This document shows positions 27,502 through 35,303 of a DNA stretch of 64,000 bases, piece by piece. The stretch covers positions 74,406 to 138,405 of the forward strand of contig NZ_KB893012.1 of assembly GCF_000373985.1 (NCBI RefSeq), given 5' to 3'. The stretch's first letter is position 1, and each line of letters opens with the position of its first letter. The notes under the pieces are model-generated. The model was not told the origin of the DNA, did not search any database, and was given only the letters and a program-made list of their open reading frames with translations. This DNA comes from Desulfobacter curvatus DSM 3379. GTDB taxonomy: Bacteria; Desulfobacterota; Desulfobacteria; Desulfobacterales; Desulfobacteraceae. Position numbers and translations under genes: made by a program.

Positions 27502-28052
27502 GCATTGTTTCTATTATAACGGTTTTTGGGGGAGGGACCCGATATACACCTTCCCCAACGAACCGGATTTATAAGAGAATTACTATCCTTTCCTTAAATG
27601 AACTTCTATGGTATGTAACATATATAATTTTAAGAATTACGGATTAAATTTGCAAAACAGTATTATTACAGTACTATTGGGCCAGAAGACGAAACGCAAC
27701 AAATTAAAAGTATGAAACTTTAATTTTCAGGAAGCTTATGGCTTTCGTCTTCGGTCTATGCTCATATTCAAATCTGTACCCATTGGCGAAACGCGTGATA
27801 TGGATAAAAAGACAAACAATATAGGGAGTTATTTTTTTTAAGTCCCTAAATTATATGCGGATTAAAACGTCTGCAATAACATTGCGGTATTTTAACCTTT
27901 AACTAAGGAATGAGTCCGGAATAATTTAAGCGGGGAGCGCGGGCGGTACCGCCTGCATCTTTACTGCGGTTCGTACGCCCGTGCTTTCGGATAAAGCAAA
28001 ATGGGCAAGTTATTTAAGACCCGTTCCTAAAAGACTAAAGAATAAACACGCC
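27502..28052. other. Intergenic region with a long-range inverted repeat
   Basis: About 550 bases without a gene. GAAGACGAAA (27685-27694) and TTTCGTCTTC (27743-27752) are a perfect 10-bp inverted repeat separated by 48 bases. GGGGAGGG near 27528 and CCTTCCCC near 27550 form a weak hairpin that could terminate the preceding gene. A GTG-initiated extension of the next gene to 27981 is possible. Confidence 0.45.
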
Positions 28053-30545
28053 ATGTCAAACAAAGTCATACGAAAATTTTTTTTCTCTATTATCGTCCCG
28101 TCCATACTTACCATTTTGCTTTTTATCACCTCAATGTATGTGATTATAATACCATCATTCGAAAAAAACATGATGAACAAAAAAAAGGAAATGATCAGGG
28201 AGCTGACCAATACCGCATGGAGTTTAATCAAAGAATATGATGATGACTACAAAGATTCTTTGATTACGATTGAGGAAGCTCAACGCCTTGCTGCAAAAAA
28301 AATTGGGAAAATGCGGTATGGTGCCGATGGAAAAGATTATTTCTGGATTATTGACATGAAACCGGTTATGGTCATGCACCCCTATCGTCCTGAAATGATT
28401 GATTTAATGTTAGATGACTATAAAGACCCCAATGGGGTCAGGTTGTTTATTGAAGCAATCAAAGTTGTAAAAACAATGGACGAAGGGTTTATCAACTACA
28501 TGTGGCAATGGAAAGACGATTCCACTCAAATTGTTCCAAAGCTATCTTATGTAAAGGGCTTTCAAAACTGGGGATGGATCATAGGAACCGGTATTTATTT
28601 GGATGATGTACAAGCTGAAATAGGTGCTTTAAAAGGAAGGTTGACAAGGATTTCACTAATCATATCAGCAATAGTTATACTTATCCTTGCTTTTATAATA
28701 TTGCAAAGCCTCAAAATTGAAGCCAGGCGAAAAATGGCCGAAGATGACCTTTTACAATCAAGGCAAAAGTATAAAACACTAGTGGAAGCTTCATCTGAAG
28801 GGACAATTATGATCAAAGACAGCAGGATCATTTTTTCCAATCACATGTTTGAACAACTCACCGGAAAAACACATAAAGAGCTTGTTGCATCTAATTTTGA
28901 GGATATTTTCAGCATCAGTTGGGACAACGTTTCAAAGTCCATCGCAAAAACCAACAAATCCATCTCCATTGAAACCCAGATAAAACAAGGTGAAGATCTG
29001 TTTCATGATGTTGTACTCTCGGTAACAAGAATTTTTTTTGAAGAACAGGAAACATATGTTGTGGTCACAAAGGATGTATCACGAAAAAAGCAGACAGAAA
29101 AAATCGTCCAGAATTTAAGCAGCGAACTTCAAAGCTCGCTGATATTAATGAACCAGCCGATCTCCCAGTTTGTAAAGCCGATTGTAAAAAGCAACCTGGA
29201 AACAACAGTAGCTGAAGCCGCCTCATTAATGGACCGGAAAAAGATGACGCTCATTTTCATTGCCGATAATGATAAAATGCTCGGCGTTGTTGATGATAGT
29301 GACCTGCGTAAACGCGTTTTAGCAAAAAATAAAGATGGAAAGTGCCCACTTGTGGACGTGATGACTTCCCCAATTATTTCCATTTCAAATACCGCCTTAC
29401 TTTATGAAGTTGTTTTGGAATTCAGAAAACAGAACATCAGCCATCTGGCTGTAAAAAATGACAAAAATAAAATTATCGGTGTTCTCAGCCGTAAAGATAT
29501 CCTTGAAATCCAGCATAATTCATTAAGCTACATCCTCGGTGAAATTGACTATGCCGAAGATGTTAATGAACTTAAAAAGATCTATGACAAGATACCGATT
29601 CTTGTAAATGCGTTATTGGAAAGTGGTAATAAAACTGAATTGATAACCCATATTATTACGTCAGTATCCGATGCAATGACAAATCGTATAATCATTTTTG
29701 CGTTGGAAGACCACGGTGAGCCGCCATGCAGGTTTGCTTTTGTTGCATTGGGCAGCGAAGGAAGAAAAGAACAAACCATTGCCACCGACCAGGATAATGC
29801 CATTATTTTTGAAGATGCCGGGGGAGATAATATCCACAAGATTAAAAATTATTTCCTGAGATTTGCTGAAACCGTGAACAACCACCTGGCCCATGTTGGG
29901 TATGAGTTATGCGTAGGTGGCATGATGGCCAAAAATCCTAAATACACGTTAACCTTATCGGATTGGAAAAAGCAATTTACAAGCTGGATCAACACCCCCG
30001 AACCTCAAAACATAATAGACACCGCCGTTTTTTTCGATTTCAGGTGTATTTATGGCGATAACTTTTTCACAGACGAACTAAGAAAACATATAAACCTGCT
30101 TATTGATAAAAAAGCCATTTTTGTTTACCACCTTGCCCAAACCGTTATTCAGTTCAGGTCCCCATTAAACATTTTTGGGAATATTGCCGGTGGTGATAAC
30201 GAAACATTCGATATAAAAAAAATACTTCTTCCGGTTGTTACGTTTATTAAGGTTTTTTCCCTGCAACGCAAAATTGCAGAAACCAATACGTTGCAACGGC
30301 TTGAACAATTATTGAATCAGAATGTGGTTCAAAAACCCATGTATGGGGAGTTAAAACAAGCATACAATTTTTTAATGGGATTGCGTTTTCATACCCAAAC
30401 CAATGCATTAAAAGAATTCAGGAAGCCTGATAATACTATAAATATTAACGGGTTAACTGAAATTGAGAAGTCAACTTTAAAGAAAATCTTTTCATTAATT
30501 TCCGACATGCAGACAAAACTGAATTTGGAATATAAGGGACGGTAG
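28053..30545 (+). CDS. Membrane sensor: sCache / PAS / CBS pair / DUF294 nucleotidyltransferase
   Basis: This 830-residue protein fuses an extracytoplasmic sensor to a nucleotidyltransferase output. In order: helix 1 (about 9-33), a single Cache domain (about 35-190; MRYGADGKDYFWIID near 86, HPYRPEM, GWIIGTGIYLDDV), helix 2 (about 200-222), PAS (about 240-345), CBS pair (about 375-500), DUF294 domain with GSEGRKEQTIATDQDNA near 566, and a helical C-terminal domain. sCache domains commonly bind small carboxylates. The active-site GS and DxD are intact. The ATG at 28053 is chosen because it places helix 1 close to the N-terminus; no Shine-Dalgarno is seen. Confidence 0.85.
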   Translation: MSNKVIRKFFFSIIVPSILTILLFITSMYVIIIPSFEKNMMNKKKEMIRELTNTAWSLIKEYDDDYKDSLITIEEAQRLAAKKIGKMRYGADGKDYFWIIDMKPVMVMHPYRPEMIDLMLDDYKDPNGVRLFIEAIKVVKTMDEGFINYMWQWKDDSTQIVPKLSYVKGFQNWGWIIGTGIYLDDVQAEIGALKGRLTRISLIISAIVILILAFIILQSLKIEARRKMAEDDLLQSRQKYKTLVEASSEGTIMIKDSRIIFSNHMFEQLTGKTHKELVASNFEDIFSISWDNVSKSIAKTNKSISIETQIKQGEDLFHDVVLSVTRIFFEEQETYVVVTKDVSRKKQTEKIVQNLSSELQSSLILMNQPISQFVKPIVKSNLETTVAEAASLMDRKKMTLIFIADNDKMLGVVDDSDLRKRVLAKNKDGKCPLVDVMTSPIISISNTALLYEVVLEFRKQNISHLAVKNDKNKIIGVLSRKDILEIQHNSLSYILGEIDYAEDVNELKKIYDKIPILVNALLESGNKTELITHIITSVSDAMTNRIIIFALEDHGEPPCRFAFVALGSEGRKEQTIATDQDNAIIFEDAGGDNIHKIKNYFLRFAETVNNHLAHVGYELCVGGMMAKNPKYTLTLSDWKKQFTSWINTPEPQNIIDTAVFFDFRCIYGDNFFTDELRKHINLLIDKKAIFVYHLAQTVIQFRSPLNIFGNIAGGDNETFDIKKILLPVVTFIKVFSLQRKIAETNTLQRLEQLLNQNVVQKPMYGELKQAYNFLMGLRFHTQTNALKEFRKPDNTININGLTEIEKSTLKKIFSLISDMQTKLNLEYKGR

Positions 30546-30556
30546 AGTCCCTTATA
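30531..30556. terminator. Perfect hairpin enclosing a stop codon between convergent genes
   Basis: TATAAGGGAC (30531-30540) pairs with GTCCCTTATA (30547-30556). The six-base loop contains the TAG stop of the upstream gene. It separates two convergent genes whose stops are only 24 bases apart and is probably a bidirectional transcription barrier, although no T run follows. Confidence 0.55.
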
Positions 30557-30569
30557 CCCGATCATCAAG

Positions 30570-33161
30570 TTATATCTTCTCTGCCGGAAGACTTTCGATG
30601 AAATCCAGACTGATTTTTCTTCTAAGCATTGAGAGCCTGGCAACCATTTGCTTTAGATGTTCAACCTCTAAAGCATTGAGTTCTTCAACGGCTAAATCAT
30701 CTGTCACTTTGTCTAAACCGGTATGTTTAAAAATCTGGTTGAAAAACCTTAACCGCCATATATTATAAAATATATAGACCGTTTCTTTGTAGAATTCTTC
30801 GGATATTTCTTCCTGTTCTCTGATGTCTTCCAATCTTTTAATGGTACTTGCATGGTTAATTCCATGCTTTAAAGCATAAATTCTTGAGAAAACCTCAATG
30901 GGACGCAGTGCATCTTTAAGATTCAATGTTTTTGCGCCGTCTTGTCGTTCGGTTTTCAATCCGCCATAGACATTAAGAGGCGGTTTATGCATTAAAGCAT
31001 TTTTCGCGTAGTAATTGATAAATAGAGGGGACTGTTTCATTAACGATTGAATTTGCGAATGTATTGAATTTGCTAAATCAATATTGCCATAAGTACACTT
31101 CAAATCGAAGAATACGTTAAACTCAAGAAACCCGTCAGCTGTGGGGTCGTTCATTATATTTTTCAATTTATTATGCCATTCTTTTTCAGAAAGACACCAT
31201 TTGGGGTGTAAAGCCATAATGCCTGCCGGGCAGAAATGATAACCAGAAGCATTGAGCTTGCCGCAAACCTTATCCCCAAGCTTCAGAAAATATGCTCTTA
31301 TTTGGTCCAGGTCCACAGCCGTTTGTGTGGTCTCTTCAAAAATTATTGCATTATCCTGGTCTGAGAACATGGTCATTTCATGCCTTGCATTGCTGCCGAG
31401 CGAAAGGAATGCAAAAGCTACCGGTGGCTGACCGATTTCATCTATTGACAGCTCGATACAACGAACGATCACTTCATCATAAGTGGTACCAATTATGCTG
31501 CACAACGCTTTGGGCCTGGCACCCGTATCAATCATTTCTCGAATAATTGCCGGCAGGTTATTCATATTTTGGACAACATGCCCAATTCTATTACTCTCCC
31601 TGATTTTTTTGATAAGAGAATCATGAACTGTTTTATAATCCGTCGGAAGATTTGTGGACACTCCAACCCCAATATAGCTTTTACGAACAATAGGACGTAT
31701 GGAAATAACATGCCCATGTTTTTCAGATAGAAATATACGCGATGTCGTAATAATAACATCAATGTGATTTCCAACAGAATCAGCCGCTACAGCTTCAAAT
31801 TCCCCGGAATCAGAACAGTTTTGGAATACATTGATCAGGTGTTCCCTTAATTTGCTGTTATTTTCCATATCAGGAAAGATAATATCCCAGATATCAGTTT
31901 GATGAAGCTCTGTGTCGGTAAAACCCAACATCTGTTGTAACTTGAAATTTGAATATATGATTCTGCCGTCCACAGTCAGAAGGTAACCTTCATTGGAAGA
32001 TTCGACCAGCGCCCGATAGCGGTCTTTGACTTCTTTTAGACCTGCTACAGCCCTCTTTCGGTCATTTTCAATGCGTTTACTTTGTAAAAGAAAATAGGCG
32101 AGCAGCATAAATAGCCCGTCAACAGTCACGCCGACGATTTGGAAAATATGCAGTTGCAACGCCTCTTTTTCTTCAGCAATATCATGGATATAGATACCTG
32201 TACCCACAATCCAGCCTCGTTTGGGAATTCCTTGTACATACGATAGCTTCTCAGCCGTTTTGCTTGGGTCATCTTTCCATTGCCAATGATATCTTAAATA
32301 TCCCTCTCCATTGGATTTTACAATGCGAACGGATTCAACGAACAGTTTTTTGCCGCTTTTATTTTCTTCATCCGTATAGTCACTCAAATCCTTGCCTGTA
32401 AGCTCCGGACGATAGGGGTGCAGTATCATTTTAGGGATCATATCAATGATAAAAAAGTAATTTTTATTTTGGCTGCCATAGCGCATGGTTCTTATAGCAT
32501 CTATCGTACGCTGTTTGGCCTCTTCAGGGGTAAGCTCCCCCTTTTCTTCTAATACCTGAAAGTGTGTAATCACACTTGCTGCCGTTGCTGTCAGCTCCTT
32601 TACCATCAGCTTTTTTTGGCTTAGCATGTTATTTTCAAAGAGCGGGACCACGTAAAAGAATATATAAGCGATAAAGAGTATAATTGCCAATATAGTCGGC
32701 AACACAATGCGACTGCCGAAGCTGTCAAAAAATTTTTCGCTTTTTTCCTTTTGATACGTGTAGGATCGGCCCTGGAAATAATCAGTAAGCTCTTCAAAAC
32801 TCAGTATTTTTTTATCTTCAGTTTCTGCGGCATCGTGATATTTCTCTGTGAATGTACCGTTTTCAAAGTCTTCTCTATTGGGAAGGTAACCCCTATAGTC
32901 ATCTTTTACGTGAGTTTCAAATACATTTTTGATGTCTTCACGAGAATACTTGCCCTCAAACTTTTCATAAGCTTCTTCCAGCCCTTCAACGCAATGACGA
33001 AACTTTCTATGGGAATATGGGTCGTAATTAGCCGGGCTTTGTCCTGCAAGCAGTCTTTCAAAAGAGCTTGTATCAAAAAAGCCGTCAAGCCATTGGTGTA
33101 TATCTTTTCCTGGTATACCAAAAAGTTCTTCGGTCCGCTTTACATGGTCTTCAAGTTTCAT
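30570..33161 (-). CDS. Membrane sensor with extra N-terminal domain: sCache / PAS / DUF294 nucleotidyltransferase
   Basis: This 863-residue paralogue lacks the CBS pair. Residues 1-150 form a soluble domain I do not recognise (KLEDHVKRTEELFGIPGKDI, HRKFRHCVEGLEEAYEKF). Helix 1 is near 170-195. The sCache domain follows, with MRYGSQNKNYFFIID near 225, HPYRPELTGKDL and GWIVGTGIYIHDI. Then come helix 2, PAS (about 395-510), and the DUF294 domain with GSNARHEMTMFSDQDNA near 587. The motif is more divergent but keeps GS, R, E and DxD. The ATG at 33161 replaces an in-frame TTG at 33224. It converges on the previous sensor gene. Confidence 0.83.
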   Translation of the reverse strand: MKLEDHVKRTEELFGIPGKDIHQWLDGFFDTSSFERLLAGQSPANYDPYSHRKFRHCVEGLEEAYEKFEGKYSREDIKNVFETHVKDDYRGYLPNREDFENGTFTEKYHDAAETEDKKILSFEELTDYFQGRSYTYQKEKSEKFFDSFGSRIVLPTILAIILFIAYIFFYVVPLFENNMLSQKKLMVKELTATAASVITHFQVLEEKGELTPEEAKQRTIDAIRTMRYGSQNKNYFFIIDMIPKMILHPYRPELTGKDLSDYTDEENKSGKKLFVESVRIVKSNGEGYLRYHWQWKDDPSKTAEKLSYVQGIPKRGWIVGTGIYIHDIAEEKEALQLHIFQIVGVTVDGLFMLLAYFLLQSKRIENDRKRAVAGLKEVKDRYRALVESSNEGYLLTVDGRIIYSNFKLQQMLGFTDTELHQTDIWDIIFPDMENNSKLREHLINVFQNCSDSGEFEAVAADSVGNHIDVIITTSRIFLSEKHGHVISIRPIVRKSYIGVGVSTNLPTDYKTVHDSLIKKIRESNRIGHVVQNMNNLPAIIREMIDTGARPKALCSIIGTTYDEVIVRCIELSIDEIGQPPVAFAFLSLGSNARHEMTMFSDQDNAIIFEETTQTAVDLDQIRAYFLKLGDKVCGKLNASGYHFCPAGIMALHPKWCLSEKEWHNKLKNIMNDPTADGFLEFNVFFDLKCTYGNIDLANSIHSQIQSLMKQSPLFINYYAKNALMHKPPLNVYGGLKTERQDGAKTLNLKDALRPIEVFSRIYALKHGINHASTIKRLEDIREQEEISEEFYKETVYIFYNIWRLRFFNQIFKHTGLDKVTDDLAVEELNALEVEHLKQMVARLSMLRRKISLDFIESLPAEKI

Positions 33162-33236
33162 TCCAGTATCCTTGAGCTGTTTTTTCAACACAAAAAAGTT
33201 AGCATATAAATGACTGCGTTTCAAAGCCTTAATATA

Positions 33237-33271
33237 AAAAGCCTGCCGATGCAGGGCATCGACAGGCTTTT
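33237..33271. terminator. Terminator after the DUF3360-like permease
   Basis: AAAAGCCTG and CAGGCTTTT, extended inward by CGATGC with GCATCG after one mismatch, form a 15-pair hairpin around AGG. It lies 35 bases past the minus-strand permease stop. Confidence 0.85.
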
Positions 33272-33305
33272 CAAATGGTTGCCGCGGACCGGGCGGCGGT
33301 AATCT

Positions 33306-34760
33306 CTAGAATATGCCGGGTATCCCGGGGAGCTGACCCACCAGCCCAAGGGAAACGACACAGACGAGGAACATGGCACCTGGGATGATAAGTTTCTCAT
33401 TCCAAGTGAGCGTTTTGGCCCGCTCGGTATCGCCGATAAGCCCCAGGTTGTCCAGGAGCATGGCAGCTGCCCAGCCGAATACCGGATTGACAAAAGCGCA
33501 GGCAAAAATACAGGTTCCGGCGCTCTGGGAATCTCTATGGTTGCTGACCATCTGCATCCCTGCTTCAAGCAACGGCAGGAATACGCCGACAATAAGCGCG
33601 ATCCGAAGAACAGGTTCCCACATGGCAAGGTCCATGGGGTAGCCGAGTATACCGGCTACCACGCAGAAAATACCGGTGAGAATCGCACCGCCGGGAATGG
33701 GACGCTTGGCAATGGCTGCGGGAATCATGTATGTCCCCCAGGAGGAGGCGATATTGCCGCCGCCAAGACAGGAACCGATGGCCTGGCGAATAGACGCCAC
33801 CATCATGGTATCGTCCACGTCCATAAGTACGGCTTTGGCCTCTTTCGGGTAGTTGAGTTCCTGGAATACCCGGTGTCCAAGGTAATCCGGCGACCACATG
33901 GCAACGGCCAGAATGGCGAACGGGACAACGGCAACAAAATGGTGGAGATTTGGAAGTCCCATCTTCCACCCTGTATTGGTACCCCACCACCACATGGGAT
34001 CGAAATGGGGAAGTCCCGGCGGGGTGGAAAAGCTGAAATCAGCGCCCATTGTGAATGCGATGATGCCTGCGATGGCGGAACAAAGCGGGATGGCCAACCA
34101 GCGCTTCTGGATACGTGCCAGATAGGCATAGACAAGTACTGTTACGCCGATAACCGCAAAGGAAACTGCGCCGTTGCCGCCTGCTATCGCCCATTTTCCA
34201 AGTTTGCCGATCTGGCCCATAAGCCCAACGGCACCCAGATAGATCAAAAGCCCTCCCCGGACGCCGATTCCGGTCAGATTCATCAGCTTGGAACCGCCCT
34301 TTGTAATGGCAAGAATAAGGCCGAATAAGCCTATCAGGATGCCCAGAGCCAGGGGATGCCCGCCGGCCGCAGCGACAACGGGGATGAGAGGGATCATCGG
34401 GCCGTGGGTGCCTGCAAGGTTTGAATTCGGATTAAGGAATGCCGAAAAAAGCAGGACAAAGACAGCTCCTGCGATCAGCATCTCATACCGGACGTTCTCT
34501 GCAACAAATGCAGGTGAAAGATGGTACTGGTCTGCGAAGGCCGCGACCATGGCGGTTACCATTACCACCTTTCCAATGGTGGCGGCAATGGCCGGCACAA
34601 AGTCCTCGATTTCGATGCCGTAATCTCGGAAGGGCAGGTTGATCCGCCAGCGACGAAATTTCATAATAGTCAGTTCATGGTCAAGGTACTCAGCTCGAGT
34701 TTTAAATTCGCTTGCTTTCTTACGTTGTTCGTAATACGTCTTTCCGTTCTGCGCTACCAT
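33306..34760 (-). CDS. DUF3360-like multi-helix permease
   Basis: This 484-residue protein has an approximately 60-residue soluble N-terminus and then about 11-12 hydrophobic helices. Recognisable stretches are NPNSNLAGTHGPMIPLIP near 108-125, SPDYLGHRVFQELNYP near 293-308 and SCLGGGNIASSWGTYMIP near 333-350. I recall this pattern from the DUF3360 family, distantly related to nucleobase/sulfate-type transporters. The substrate is unknown. It is a single gene between two sensor genes, so it may be a transport partner for one of them; that is inference. Confidence 0.7.
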   Translation of the reverse strand: MVAQNGKTYYEQRKKASEFKTRAEYLDHELTIMKFRRWRINLPFRDYGIEIEDFVPAIAATIGKVVMVTAMVAAFADQYHLSPAFVAENVRYEMLIAGAVFVLLFSAFLNPNSNLAGTHGPMIPLIPVVAAAGGHPLALGILIGLFGLILAITKGGSKLMNLTGIGVRGGLLIYLGAVGLMGQIGKLGKWAIAGGNGAVSFAVIGVTVLVYAYLARIQKRWLAIPLCSAIAGIIAFTMGADFSFSTPPGLPHFDPMWWWGTNTGWKMGLPNLHHFVAVVPFAILAVAMWSPDYLGHRVFQELNYPKEAKAVLMDVDDTMMVASIRQAIGSCLGGGNIASSWGTYMIPAAIAKRPIPGGAILTGIFCVVAGILGYPMDLAMWEPVLRIALIVGVFLPLLEAGMQMVSNHRDSQSAGTCIFACAFVNPVFGWAAAMLLDNLGLIGDTERAKTLTWNEKLIIPGAMFLVCVVSLGLVGQLPGIPGIF

Positions 34761-35303
34761 CTTTTAATCTCCTTCTTCTTCCTCAGCTACCCTGCCGATC
34801 TTTTGTTGGATCTCAGCATGCACCTTTCGGTGCGCCCAGGTACAATTAAAGTGTTTGGTTAGAAAAATGGTCCACTGCCTAAACAATATCCAGATGAAAT
34901 TCTCTACCTCTTTCCTTTAATGAATGCAAGAACTATTTATTAGAATTTACTTTTTTATTTTCAGGGTATCAGCTTTTTTCTTTCAGAACAGCAAGTTATT
35001 TTTTTCAACCAAAGCATAAAACATAGGCAGAATTTGGAGATTTCACCTCGTCCGGCCACAGGTACAATATGTATATCAAGGTGCAGCACGTCTCTGACGC
35101 CTATGTGAAAGTAAGGGCTATTCTTAACTGGAAAAATATGTTTACCCTTAACATATGAACTGTTACATTAGGAAACATAATTGGTGAAACTGTTCTTGCC
35201 GGATCGGTCTATTGGAGGGTCTATAAGCCGGGGGCACAACCCAACCGGTAAAATTAAATTTGATGCATTGACAAATGACTTCTGCAACGATGGGGTTAAG
35301 CTA
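34761..35303. other. Intergenic region between divergent genes
   Basis: About 540 bases. An open GTG-initiated extension of the next sensor reaches 35181 but has no family-like sequence. A segment at 34945-34970 begins AATTTACTT and later has CAGGGTA, a loose echo of the motif at 39354 and 43663. No gene is recognised. Confidence 0.4.
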
